Shown here one piece after another: positions 8,165 to 16,106 of a DNA stretch of 64,000 bases (positions are counted from its first letter, which is position 1; each line of letters begins with the position of its first letter). A program made the translations under genes and the position numbers. The notes under the pieces were generated by a model that saw nothing but the letters and a program-made list of their open reading frames with translations, ran no database searches and was not told the DNA's origin. Source of the stretch: Rhodobacteraceae bacterium Araon29 (GTDB taxonomy: Bacteria; Pseudomonadota; Alphaproteobacteria; Rhodobacterales; Rhodobacteraceae). The stretch is from assembly GCA_039640505.1 (NCBI GenBank), contig CP046865.1, positions 1,479,501 through 1,543,500 of the forward strand, in the 5' to 3' direction.

Positions 8165-9076
8165 ATGAATCTTAGCTTCAAACACTTTCGTGCCTTTGTT
8201 GCGGTCGCCAATCACATGCATTTTGGCCTCGCTGCAAGCGAGGTGGGAGTGTCGCAGCCTTCGCTTACATTGACGATTCAACAGCTGGAGGCCGCACTGG
8301 GAACTCAGTTGCTGGTCCGAAGCACTCGCAAAGTATCGCTGACCGACATGGGGCAAGAGTTTTTGCATCAGGCAGTCAGGGTGGTCAACGATGTTGATGC
8401 AGCGGTCTGCCATGTGCGCGACTTTGTAGAACTGCGAAAGGGCACCATCAATATAGGCTCACTTCCTTCGGCAGCCGTAAATGTCCTTCCGCATGTGTTC
8501 AAAAACTTGCACCGGAGTTTTCCAGAGATAAAGGTTGCCGTTCACGATGGTACCACAAATGCGATCCTAAGGAATTTGATATCCGGTAAGATAGATTTTG
8601 CGCTGACCAGCAAACCAAAGACCGAACCCGAATTAAATTTTACCCCCCTTTACGACGAAAGGGTTTCTCTATTGCTTCCGGTTGCGCACCATTTGGCTGG
8701 CAAGCCATCAATCGCATGGGCAGAGATTATCAATGAAGAAATAGTGGCGGTCTCAGACCAAACCGGTGTTCGTCAACTGGTCGACGAGAAACTGGCAGAA
8801 CGCGGCATGCGCATTAAAGCGATTATTGAACCAAACTCGATGCAAACAGTCCTTGCCATGACCGCAGCGGGTCTTGGTCCAGGCATTGTCCTAGCACCCT
8901 ACCCGACAGGAAGCGGAGTAAACGGCCTTGAGAATGTCCGCGCAACAGACCCAAAAATCTCCCGCACCGTTGGGTTCTTGCACCGAGCAACATATCGACC
9001 AACTCCTGTTGCACAAAAAGTAATGGACCTGATTTCCCAGTATGTGAGCGACGATGGTTTTCAGGCATTGACATGA
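8165..9076 (+). CDS. LysR-family transcriptional regulator
   Basis: The 303-residue protein has the LysR winged helix-turn-helix at residues 1-60 (FKHFRAFVAVANHMHFGLAA, SQPSLTLTIQQLEAALG, LLVRSTRKVSLTDMG) and a type 2 periplasmic-binding-like effector domain from about residue 90 (GTINIGSLPSAAVNVLPHVF, KIDFALTS, VLAMTAAGLGPGIVLAP). It is divergent from the dctPQM-CoA-transferase operon, the classic arrangement for a LysR regulator that senses the imported substrate or its CoA-pathway product. The residue string EVGVSQPSL is intact, so DNA binding should be functional. Confidence 0.9.
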   Translation: MNLSFKHFRAFVAVANHMHFGLAASEVGVSQPSLTLTIQQLEAALGTQLLVRSTRKVSLTDMGQEFLHQAVRVVNDVDAAVCHVRDFVELRKGTINIGSLPSAAVNVLPHVFKNLHRSFPEIKVAVHDGTTNAILRNLISGKIDFALTSKPKTEPELNFTPLYDERVSLLLPVAHHLAGKPSIAWAEIINEEIVAVSDQTGVRQLVDEKLAERGMRIKAIIEPNSMQTVLAMTAAGLGPGIVLAPYPTGSGVNGLENVRATDPKISRTVGFLHRATYRPTPVAQKVMDLISQYVSDDGFQALT

Positions 9077-9155
9077 GGCGTCACTTGGCTATCCGCATGG
9101 CAATCTAAAGTCTGCGAAAGCTATTTGTAAGCACTGTTCAGAACTCCATTCATGT

Positions 9156-9692
9156 GACAATTTCAATGTTGTGCCCAATCTTTTGGCAGGGGACGTCCAT
9201 GCGGATCGCCCGAACCAGAAATGGGCAAGCGATATCCGCTATATTTAGACGCAAGAAGGTTGGCTTTATCTGGCCGTCATTCTTGATTTGCATTCACGTC
9301 GTGTAATCGGCTGGGCAGTCAGCAATCGAATGAAACGCAATCTCGCGATCCGCGCTTTGGACATGGCTATCAATTTTAGACAACCACCAAAAGGGTGCAT
9401 TCATCATTCTGATCGGGGCATCCAATATTGTTCGCATGGTTGCCAGAAAATTCTACGTCAGCGCGGCCTTAAGGCGTCGATGTCTGGGACTGGAAATTGT
9501 TAGGACAATGCCGTCGTGGAAATCTTCTTCAAAACCATCAAGGCCGAACTGTTGTGGCAAACGTCATGGCCAACGAGACGAGAGGCTGTAATTGCAATCT
9601 TCAATTACATAAACGGCTTTTATAATCCACGAAGGCGCCATCCAGCGCTAGGCTGGAAAAGCCCTGTCGCCTTCGAACGAAAAGTGGCATAA
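9156..9692 (+). pseudogene. IS3-family transposase (orfB) remnant
   Basis: A single frame gives NVVPNLLAGDVHADRPNQKW, then ASDIRYI-stop-TQEGWLYLAVILDLHSRRVIGWAVSN, HHSDRGIQYCSH, SMSGTGNC-stop-DNAVVEIFFKTIKAELLW and finally FNYINGFYNPRRRHPALGWK. These are the rve/DDE blocks of IS3-group OrfB, with all three acidic catalytic positions (D in SDI, D in HSDRG, E in VEIFF) still in place. Two nonsense codons (TAG replacing Trp after RYI; TAG replacing Tyr in GNCYDN) and loss of everything before the integrase core show it is dead. The right flank after 9692 resembles an IS terminal region, but I could not pair it with a left inverted repeat. Confidence 0.9.
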
Positions 9693-9825
9693 AAGAGCAC
9701 TCGGAGCGGCACGAAAACGCGACAGGTGCACACTGGCCAGACCTAGTCTTCAGTCCCTAAACTATTCAAGGATAGGAATAATGCTGCACAAGATCAGCCG
9801 GAACACGTCTTTAGAAGTAGTAATA

Positions 9826-9859
9826 CCCCGCACGATTAAACGTGTAAGGGGCTTTTTTT
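9826..9859 (+). terminator. Rho-independent terminator after the IS remnant
   Basis: CCCC-g-CACG pairs with CGTG-taa-GGGG around an ATTAAA loop, followed by C and seven Ts. No intact plus-strand gene ends just before it, so it may belong to the decayed insertion or to an unseen transcript. Confidence 0.6.
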
Positions 9860-9970
9860 GGTCAGTTATTTAGTCAACACTCTCTCCAGCCGAATACTAA
9901 GGCAAAAATATTTATAATAATGGTATCAATGGGTTATCTATCAGTGAACTGATGTAGTCTGATTGATAAA

Positions 9971-10057
9971 TGGTGCGGTCGAGAAGACTCGAACTTCCAC
10001 TCCGGTTAAAGAACAGCGACCTCAACGCTGCGCGTCTACCAATTCCGCCACGACCGC
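9971..10057 (-). tRNA. tRNA-Leu (anticodon GAG)
   Basis: The 87-base minus-strand sequence folds as a class II tRNA. The acceptor stem pairs GCGGTCG with CGACCGC, then A and an encoded CCA. The D-arm contains GGCGGAATTGGTAGAC, the anticodon stem is CAGCG/CGCTG with loop TTGAGGT (anticodon GAG), a long variable arm follows, and the T-arm is GGAAG-TTCGAGT-CTTCT. An IS3-family remnant and a terminator sit on its 3' side, the side where integrating elements usually enter. Confidence 0.95.
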
Positions 10058-10123
10058 ACGATCATGGTCAGGGGGGAATAGCGAAATATGGGCGGGATGT
10101 GAAGTGGCAATTTGAGCGCTTTG

Positions 10124-10149
10124 CAAAAAAATCAAGGCTTTTGGCCTTG
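10124..10149 (-). terminator. Terminator of the enoyl-CoA hydratase gene
   Basis: On the minus strand CAAGGC-caaaa-GCCTTG forms a 6-base-pair stem with a 5-base loop, followed by A and seven Ts. It begins 16 bases after the hydratase stop codon. Confidence 0.8.
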
Positions 10150-10165
10150 CCGTGAGAGCCGAGCT

Positions 10166-10960
10166 TTACTCGCCCTTGAATTTTGGCGCACGTTTTTCAT
10201 TAAAGGCAAGCACACCTTCCCGGCGGTCTTGGGTCGAGATCGTTCGGTTGTAGGCTTCGATTTCAAAGGCCAAACCATCAGCAAGCCCCATCTGCAAGCC
10301 TTTATGGATGGCCTGTTTGGCCTGCCGCACGGCAATAGGGGCATTGTTTGCAATGTTCTCAGCCAGCGTTAGGACCGTTGGCAGTAATTCTTGCGGTGGG
10401 CAAATTGCATTTGCCAACCCCCACTCAAGGGCTTCTTGCGCGTCAAATACCCGACCTGATAATATAAGTTCTTTGGCCCGGCGTTCGCCAACCGCCCGAG
10501 ATAAGGATTGCGTGCCGCCGGCGCCGGGAATAATGCCGATGCGCACCTCGGTCTGTGCAAAACGAGCGGTTTTTGACACATAGACAAAATCCAGGGCCGC
10601 CGCCAATTCACAGCCGCCGCCATAGGCCGCGCCGTTAATCGCGCCTATGACAGGCAGAGGGCAGGCAATGATGGCGCGCACCATGCGTTCATAAACCAGA
10701 TGCTGCGCTTGCCAATCGGCGTCGCTCATTCCATTACGCTCTTTTAAGTCGCCGCCAGCACAAAAAGCCCGATCGCCGGAGCCGGTCATGACTACCGTCC
10801 TGATCTCTTTTGGTTTTAATGCTAAAGTTTCAAATAAATCATAAAGCTCACCTGCCATAACGGTATTAAAGGCATTTGCCGCCTCTGGCCGGTTAAGCGT
10901 AACCAGCAAGACATGCTTTGAGGGCTCTTGCAGCAAGAGTGTGTCATATGGGGTAGACAT
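10166..10960 (-). CDS. Enoyl-CoA hydratase/isomerase (crotonase) family protein
   Basis: The 264-residue protein has the crotonase landmarks: oxyanion-hole segments AFCAGGDLKE and AAYGGGCELA, and the two glutamates expected for hydratases, one in GGGCE and one in FAQTEVRIGIIPGAGGTQ. It therefore probably adds water to a trans-2-enoyl-CoA; methylthioacryloyl-CoA hydratases such as DmdD use the same pair. I start at the ATG at 10960, with AGAGG upstream, rather than 13 codons earlier. It is divergent from the CoA-transferase/acyl-CoA dehydrogenase pair, sharing a 180-base control region, which suggests one pathway. Natural substrate not readable. Confidence 0.88.
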   Translation of the reverse strand: MSTPYDTLLLQEPSKHVLLVTLNRPEAANAFNTVMAGELYDLFETLALKPKEIRTVVMTGSGDRAFCAGGDLKERNGMSDADWQAQHLVYERMVRAIIACPLPVIGAINGAAYGGGCELAAALDFVYVSKTARFAQTEVRIGIIPGAGGTQSLSRAVGERRAKELILSGRVFDAQEALEWGLANAICPPQELLPTVLTLAENIANNAPIAVRQAKQAIHKGLQMGLADGLAFEIEAYNRTISTQDRREGVLAFNEKRAPKFKGE

Positions 10961-11080
10961 TATAAGGCCTCTTTTTGCATTTTGTTGTTGGTTTTCCAAA
11001 ATGATAGTAGGGCTAGATCAAAGCCATGCCAAGCTTCATTTGCCAATGGTGGTAATAGGCTGCAGGCCATTAAATCAAGT

Positions 11081-11108
11081 TTGTGCTGGATCATTCCACC
11101 TGTATAGA
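11081..11108 (+). promoter_or_regulatory. Candidate promoter of the CoA-transferase operon
   Basis: TTGTGC and TATAGA are separated by 16 bases, 33 bases before the start codon of the CoA-transferase gene. The match is partial and rests on spacing and position only. Confidence 0.35.
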
Positions 11109-11141
11109 TTTGAAAGATAGTAAAGTTTTAGGTGAAGCGTT

Positions 11142-12296
11142 ATGGCACTTGATAAAGAACTAGAGGGCATATTCGTTGTGTCTTTGGAACACGCTGTTGC
11201 CGCGCCTTATTGCGGAATGCTGTTGGCCGATGCGGGGGCCCGTGTGATCAAGGTTGAGCGGCCAGAGGGGGATTTCGCGCGAGGGTATGACAAAGGCGCA
11301 GAAGGCCAAAGTGCGATCTTTGCCTGGCTTAACCGGGGCAAGGAAGCGCTGTGTTTAGATCTAAAAGATGCAAAAGACTTCGCGGTTCTGCAGGAAATGA
11401 TCGCGCGTGCGGATATTTTACTCAGCAATCTTGCGCCCGGTGCAATGGACCGCTTGGGGTTAAACGGCGGGGCCCTTCGACAAAAGACCCCCGGATTGAT
11501 CACCTGCCGCATTTCTGGATATGGCGAAAGCGGGCCTGCGGCGCAGAAAAAGGCATATGACTTTCTGGTACAGGCTGAAACCGGCATGTGTGCGGTCACG
11601 GGCAGCCCAGAGGCTCCGGCCAGAGTCGGCATATCAGTTACTGATATTTCCACAGGGTTGACCGCTTTTTCGGCAATTTTGCGTGCATTGATCCAGCGTG
11701 GGCGCACCGGGCAAGGCGTTGATTTATCTATTTCCATGTTTGATGTGATGGCTGATTGGATGAATATGCCGCTGCTGGCCCACCGCTATATGGGCAGCGC
11801 GCCGGACCGGATGGGGCTAAAACATTCCTTTATTGCCCCCTATGGAGCCTTTGTTTGCACTGATGATCAGCAGGTCTTATTGGCGATCCAAAGCGACCGT
11901 GAATTTTTCATGTTTTGCGATCAGGTTCTCGGACGACCCGAGTTGGCAAAAAATCCAAAATTTGCGGATAATCCGGCCCGATACACCAACCGCGAAGAGC
12001 TTGATGCAATTGTCACGCAATGTTTTTCCCAGTTTTCTGCCAATTCCGTTGCCGAACGTTTAGATGCCGCAGGCATTGCCAATGCCACACTGAATTCTGT
12101 GGCGGATCTTTCGGCGCATCCCTGTTTGAAAAATTCAGTGGCTTCATTTGGCAGCGCCGAGATCACAATGGCGGCCTTGCCAGTTTCTAGCGAGCCGGTA
12201 GCAGTTAAAATTGTGCCAATGCTCGATGAGCACGGGGATGCGATACGCCAAGAATTTGCCCCACAACAGTCAAAGGTTAATCAAGATGAACTATGA
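11142..12296 (+). CDS. Family III (CaiB/BaiF) CoA-transferase
   Basis: The 384-residue enzyme shows AAPYCGMLLADAGARVIKVE, NRGKEALCLDLKD, and the catalytic Asp168 in SVTDISTG of family III CoA-transferases. Its N-terminal half matches the family closely; the C-terminal part (residues 230-384) has the usual QVLLAIQSDREFFMFCDQVLG and VADLSAHPCL blocks. AGGTGA precedes the ATG. The gene overlaps the acyl-CoA dehydrogenase start by 11 bases, so the two are co-translated: an acid would be activated by CoA transfer, then desaturated. It differs clearly from the copy at 3578-4744, so this is not a recent duplicate. Confidence 0.88.
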   Translation: MALDKELEGIFVVSLEHAVAAPYCGMLLADAGARVIKVERPEGDFARGYDKGAEGQSAIFAWLNRGKEALCLDLKDAKDFAVLQEMIARADILLSNLAPGAMDRLGLNGGALRQKTPGLITCRISGYGESGPAAQKKAYDFLVQAETGMCAVTGSPEAPARVGISVTDISTGLTAFSAILRALIQRGRTGQGVDLSISMFDVMADWMNMPLLAHRYMGSAPDRMGLKHSFIAPYGAFVCTDDQQVLLAIQSDREFFMFCDQVLGRPELAKNPKFADNPARYTNREELDAIVTQCFSQFSANSVAERLDAAGIANATLNSVADLSAHPCLKNSVASFGSAEITMAALPVSSEPVAVKIVPMLDEHGDAIRQEFAPQQSKVNQDEL

Positions 12297-13443
12297 ACTG
12301 GATCATCCTGAAATTCGTCACGCAGTCAGTAAGCTTTGTGCTGATTTCCCCGGGACTTATTGGCAAAAATGTGATCGCGAAAATAGCTATCCCAGCGAAT
12401 TTGTGGCGGCATTGACAGGCGCCGGATATTTGGCCGCCCTGATCCCCGAGAAGTTTGGCGGTCTGTCATTGCCCTTATCAGCTGCCGCCGCAATCTTGGA
12501 AGAAATCCACCGTTCAGGTGGCAATGCAGCCGCCTGCCACGCACAAATGTATACCATGGGCACTCTTCTTCGGCATGGATCGGAAACGCAAAAGGCGCAG
12601 TACCTGCCGGATGTTGCCAGCGGCGCTCTTAGATTGCAGGCCTTTGGCGTGACCGAACCCAGCAGTGGTACGGATACTACATCGCTAAAGTGTACAGCGC
12701 GGCGTGAGGGGGGAACCTATTTGATCAATGGCCAGAAAATTTGGACAAGCCGGGCGGAATATTCGGATCTTTTGGTGCTTTTGGCGCGCACCACTCCGCG
12801 CGATCAAGTGACCAAAAAAACCCAAGGTCTGTCTGTGTTTTTGGTAGATATGCGGGATGCGCTTGGTACCTCTCTAACCATTAGGCCCATTCGAACAATG
12901 ATGAACCATGCCACAACCGAGCTTTTCTTTGATGAAATGCCGGTTCCAGCGGCGAACTTAATCGGCGAAGAAGGGCAGGGGTTTCGCTATATTCTATCGG
13001 GGATGAATGCCGAACGTATCTTGATTGCCGCTGAATGTATCGGGGATGCAAAGTGGTTTATCGAAAAAGCCTCTCACTATGCCAGTGACAGAACAGTGTT
13101 TGATCGGCCGATTGGGCAAAACCAAGGGGTGCAATTTCCGATTGCCCGCGCCTATTCACAAATGCGTGCAGCAGAGCTGATGCTAAAACAAGCGATTGCG
13201 CTTTATGAAGCGGGCGGCAATCCGGGTGAAGAAGCCAATTTGGCAAAGCTTTTGGCCGCAGATGCACAATGGGCGGCGGCAGAGGCCTGTGTACAAACCC
13301 ATGGCGGGTTTGGCTTTGCGGAAGAATACGATGTCGAGCGCAAATTTCGCGAAGCACGTCTCTATCAGGTGGCGCCGATTTCGACCAACCTTATTTTAAG
13401 TTACATCTCCGAGCACGTGCTGGACATGCCCCGATCATATTAG
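12286..13443 (+). CDS. Acyl-CoA dehydrogenase
   Basis: This 385-residue flavoenzyme has the acyl-CoA dehydrogenase order: N-terminal helical domain, beta-domain FAD motif GVTEPSSGTD (121-130) and QKIWTSRAEYSD (150-161), then a C-terminal helical domain with QTHGGFGFAEEYDVER. The usual catalytic YEG(T/S) near the C-terminus is replaced by LYQVAPISTN. A glutamate at residue 243 in MNAERILIA sits where isovaleryl-CoA dehydrogenase carries its alternative base, so activity is probably retained with a short-chain or branched substrate. The start at 12286 (AAAGG upstream) lies inside the CoA-transferase gene; a more upstream ATG at 12211 would add 25 non-homologous residues. Electrons would go to ETF. 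Confidence 0.9.
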   Translation: MNYELDHPEIRHAVSKLCADFPGTYWQKCDRENSYPSEFVAALTGAGYLAALIPEKFGGLSLPLSAAAAILEEIHRSGGNAAACHAQMYTMGTLLRHGSETQKAQYLPDVASGALRLQAFGVTEPSSGTDTTSLKCTARREGGTYLINGQKIWTSRAEYSDLLVLLARTTPRDQVTKKTQGLSVFLVDMRDALGTSLTIRPIRTMMNHATTELFFDEMPVPAANLIGEEGQGFRYILSGMNAERILIAAECIGDAKWFIEKASHYASDRTVFDRPIGQNQGVQFPIARAYSQMRAAELMLKQAIALYEAGGNPGEEANLAKLLAADAQWAAAEACVQTHGGFGFAEEYDVERKFREARLYQVAPISTNLILSYISEHVLDMPRSY

Positions 13444-13448
13444 CTTGG

Positions 13449-13847
13449 TTATTCCAGCTCTTCGATTGGGGCGTCGGCCTTAAGCCAAGCGCTAAATCCG
13501 CCTGCAATATGCGCAACAGGGGTAAGCCCCATTTCCATAGCAACTTGGGCGCTTAGGGCCGAACGCCACGCGCTGGCACAGTAAAACAGATAGGTTTTGT
13601 CCTGATTGAATATCTCTTTATGGTAGGGGCTGTCCGGATCAATCCAAAACTCTAGCATTCCGCGTGGGCATGAAAAAGCACCGGGGATTTTGCCGCTGCG
13701 CTTTAATTCGCGAATATCGCGCAGATCGACAAAAACATGGTCTGGGCTGTCCAAAAGGGCTTGCGCCTCTTCAATGGAGACGGTTGTGACCACTTTGTTT
13801 GCTTCGGCCAAGAGCGCTTTGACGCCTTTTGTGATTGTTTGAGCCAT
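13449..13847 (-). CDS. Single-domain rhodanese-like sulfurtransferase
   Basis: The 132-residue protein is one rhodanese domain: VSIEEAQALLDSPDHVFVDLRD, then GKIPGAFSCPRGMLEFWIDP, and the active-site loop YCASAWRSALSA with the persulfide-forming cysteine. The C-terminus KAGGFSAWLKA-like (HIAGGFSAWLKADAP) completes the fold. It is the last gene of the SBP56-ferredoxin-CoA-binding-rhodanese operon, and ends 6 bases from the convergent acyl-CoA dehydrogenase stop. Its neighbourhood suggests handling of sulfide or persulfide formed when methanethiol is oxidised. ATG at 13847 chosen because TAGGAAT lies upstream; the frame is open 11 codons further. Confidence 0.88.
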   Translation of the reverse strand: MAQTITKGVKALLAEANKVVTTVSIEEAQALLDSPDHVFVDLRDIRELKRSGKIPGAFSCPRGMLEFWIDPDSPYHKEIFNQDKTYLFYCASAWRSALSAQVAMEMGLTPVAHIAGGFSAWLKADAPIEELE

Positions 13848-13849
13848 TG

Positions 13850-14308
13850 CTATATTCCTAGATGTAGTTTTGGTTTCCAAAATGGGCGAAAAAGTTCAAT
13901 CTTTGGGCAGCGGTCCATCACCACCTGCAGGCCTGCGTCTTCGGCTAGACGGGCAGCTTCATCATTGCGTACGCCAATTTGGCCCCACAGAATCTTGGCG
14001 CCAATGGCGACGGCTTCTTGGGCAATGCCGAGCAAATCTTCAGGTCGGCGGAACACTTCCACCATATCCACGGGCCGGTCTATTTCAGCCAGTGAATTAA
14101 AAACCTTTAAGCCACGGATTTCGGTGACATCCGGGCGCGGGTTGACAGGGATCATTTCATATCCGGTTTCGTGCAACACGCGCAAAACTCCATAGCTGAA
14201 CTTGGTTTTATCCGGACTAGCACCGACCATAGCTATAGTTTTCACTGACTTTAAAATGCTCTGTAGATAGCTATCGCTATAGGGCTCATCATGGTTCATA
14301 TAACTCAT
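13850..14308 (-). CDS. CoA-binding (YccU-like) domain protein
   Basis: The 152-residue protein is a single Rossmann-type CoA_binding domain: SVKTIAMVGASPDKTKFSYG near residues 21-40 carries the nucleotide loop, then GYEMIPVNPRPDVTEIRGLK, VDMVEVFRRPEDL and KILWGQIGVRNDEAA. Such stand-alone proteins bind CoA in vitro but have no assigned reaction. The gene overlaps the ferredoxin stop by 4 bases and is followed 2 bases later by the rhodanese gene, so it is firmly part of this operon. A role in sensing or supplying a CoA thioester or CoA persulfide is a guess. Confidence 0.85.
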   Translation of the reverse strand: MSYMNHDEPYSDSYLQSILKSVKTIAMVGASPDKTKFSYGVLRVLHETGYEMIPVNPRPDVTEIRGLKVFNSLAEIDRPVDMVEVFRRPEDLLGIAQEAVAIGAKILWGQIGVRNDEAARLAEDAGLQVVMDRCPKIELFRPFWKPKLHLGI

Positions 14309-14673
14309 TGATTTGTCTCCTGCGGTGCGGCGATATCCGCTTTAAGCTCATGAGGGGCAAGGGGGTCCAAAAATGGATTACGATAAAGCTTGTCATGGCT
14401 TTCAACACCGATTTCCAACGTGCAGTCACCTCGCGGTCGCGCAACGCATAAAATCACATAGCCATCATTAAGCTGACGGTTGTTAAGTGCGACTTGACGG
14501 CGCTGATCTACTTGGCCAGCTGTCAGTTTGGCCGCGCAGGTAATGCAGCCGCCATATTTGCACCCATAAGGCAAATCAACGCCTTGATCCCGCAGACTAT
14601 CCAGCAAAGGTTTGCGTGGATCAACCTTATAGGCTGCACCGTCCCTGTTGGCGATCGTAATGGTATGCATCAT
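14305..14673 (-). CDS. 2Fe-2S plant-type ferredoxin
   Basis: The 122-residue protein is a [2Fe-2S] ferredoxin of the plant/Fdx type: cluster cysteines lie in YGCKYGGCITCAAK (C-x4-C-x2-C at residues 38-46) and in VILCVARP. A tail of about 35 residues after the domain is Pro/Ala-rich and not conserved in the family. Start and stop overlap the neighbours by 4 bases on each side. Sitting between a methanethiol-oxidase homologue and a CoA-binding protein, it is a likely electron carrier for the operon, though its partner reductase is not in the window. Confidence 0.9.
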   Translation of the reverse strand: MMHTITIANRDGAAYKVDPRKPLLDSLRDQGVDLPYGCKYGGCITCAAKLTAGQVDQRRQVALNNRQLNDGYVILCVARPRGDCTLEIGVESHDKLYRNPFLDPLAPHELKADIAAPQETNQ

Positions 14674-16019
14674 AGCCAGATGTCGCTTGTACAGTCGCCG
14701 CCCGGATAGCGGGCTTCATGGCAGCGGCTTGGGCCATTAGGCTCTTGGCCAAAATCGACGATAAAATCCGGATTAAGCGTCATGCCACCATTTACCGGAT
14801 CACAATCAATCATCACCATCACGCCGCCCTGCTCGCGAATTTCGGGATAGAATTGGTTGTCCCATGTGGAAAACAAAGAGGTGGTTACATAAAGCCGTTT
14901 GCCATCAAGGCTAAGCTGGAACATTTGCGGCCCGCCGGCCATTTTCACACCGTTCACCTCGGGCGCTTTGCCCAGCAATCCGCCCATCCAGACCTGGCCT
15001 GTCAGCACCGGGTTGTGCGGGTCGCTAATATCATACTGGCGCATATCACCATGCAGCCAATTATTGAGGTAAAGATATTTGTCATCCATCGACACAAGGA
15101 TTGCTGACATCACGCCGGGCACTGGAATAGGCCATTCTGGATGCGGTTCATTGCCAACATCGATTATTTTTTCCCATTCCCACTTTCCAGCATCATTTTT
15201 CCACCAATGAATGACGTTTGAGCTAAGTGCTGCGCCGCAAAACCCATGGGTACTGTCTGGATCATGGTGGAATTTCACTTCAAGCGGGATCAGGCCATCT
15301 TCCCCAAGATACATGGTTTCAATGGGTTCTTTTTTCTCAAAATCCCAAAAATGCAGCTCGCGGCCATATTTTAGGTGGCCAACTTCTTCCAAATCAAAGC
15401 CCGGCATGAAAGTGTTCGGGGCAGCCCATTCCGAGCTGACCATCACATTATGGCGCGGTTGATACCAAAAATCATAACCGAATTTTATATCGCCCATGGA
15501 GTTTTCCCACCGGCCGACGATTTCGAAATCCTTATTCAGCTGCAAATAGCCACCCGGAGCTTCGCCTTTGGCATTGCCTAGAAATGAAATGATTATTTCC
15601 GAGCCAAGGCAATGCACCGTGTGGGGGCCACTCAGATCTGTTTTGGATTTAATCTCTGCCCCGTCGATCACTTTGTGCAGACGCGGTGCACGCGGATCAG
15701 TAGCCGTATCAACAACATGGATATTATTTGACCGCACCCCAGGAAGAAGCAGATATTTACGCGCCATACTGCTATCATCATGGCAAGATGAACAGGCATT
15801 CCAACCCATATGGTGCAACTCGTCACCAATGCCCGGCATTTCCAGCCGGTGGATTACTTCAGAGTAAGTTGAGCTGTGGGGATCAACATCAACAGTGGCA
15901 AGATAATCAGGCTTTTGAATGCCGGTTCCAGTATAAATTGCAATCGTATAGAGCAGCTTTTCTTTTGGAGCCTGCATCGCCTCAGCCGGTGATGCATACC
16001 CCGGTCCACAACATTCCAT
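14670..16019 (-). CDS. mtoX: Selenium-binding protein family (SBP56) / methanethiol oxidase
   Basis: The 449-residue protein is a full-length SBP56 beta-propeller: MECCGPGYASPAEAM, then DYLATVDVDPHSSTYSEVIH, DELHHMGWNACSSCHDD with the conserved Cys pair and His ligands, KFHHDPDSTHGFCGAAL and the C-terminal FGQEPNGPSRCHEARYPGGD. Bacterial members oxidise methanethiol to formaldehyde, sulfide and peroxide with copper. The start at 16019 is set by AGGGAGG seven bases upstream; upstream in-frame ATGs would add residues without homology. No signal peptide is present, so this copy should be cytosolic, unlike the exported enzyme described from Hyphomicrobium. The operon also lacks the sco1 and mauG companions often seen with mtoX. 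Confidence 0.88.
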   Translation of the reverse strand: MECCGPGYASPAEAMQAPKEKLLYTIAIYTGTGIQKPDYLATVDVDPHSSTYSEVIHRLEMPGIGDELHHMGWNACSSCHDDSSMARKYLLLPGVRSNNIHVVDTATDPRAPRLHKVIDGAEIKSKTDLSGPHTVHCLGSEIIISFLGNAKGEAPGGYLQLNKDFEIVGRWENSMGDIKFGYDFWYQPRHNVMVSSEWAAPNTFMPGFDLEEVGHLKYGRELHFWDFEKKEPIETMYLGEDGLIPLEVKFHHDPDSTHGFCGAALSSNVIHWWKNDAGKWEWEKIIDVGNEPHPEWPIPVPGVMSAILVSMDDKYLYLNNWLHGDMRQYDISDPHNPVLTGQVWMGGLLGKAPEVNGVKMAGGPQMFQLSLDGKRLYVTTSLFSTWDNQFYPEIREQGGVMVMIDCDPVNGGMTLNPDFIVDFGQEPNGPSRCHEARYPGGDCTSDIWL

Positions 16020-16078
16020 AACTGAGCCTCCCTTAAGATTCGCTTTATTTGACTTTTTCATGGGTATCTTATTATATG

Positions 16079-16090
16079 AGACAAATGTCT
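16079..16090. promoter_or_regulatory. Inverted repeat between mtoX-like gene and IclR regulator
   Basis: AGACA-AA-TGTCT is a perfect 5+5 dyad in the 87-base divergent gap; on the minus strand a TATAAT box lies at 16071-16076 and TTTACA at 16089-16094, so the dyad sits inside the probable promoter of the SBP56 operon. Position and symmetry fit an IclR operator. Confidence 0.45.
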
Positions 16091-16106
16091 GTAAAGTGAG
16101 ATTATT

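Noticed and set aside
3578-12296. Recent duplication of the two family III CoA-transferases
   Set aside because: They share only family motifs; sequence and neighbours differ, so they are separate lineages.
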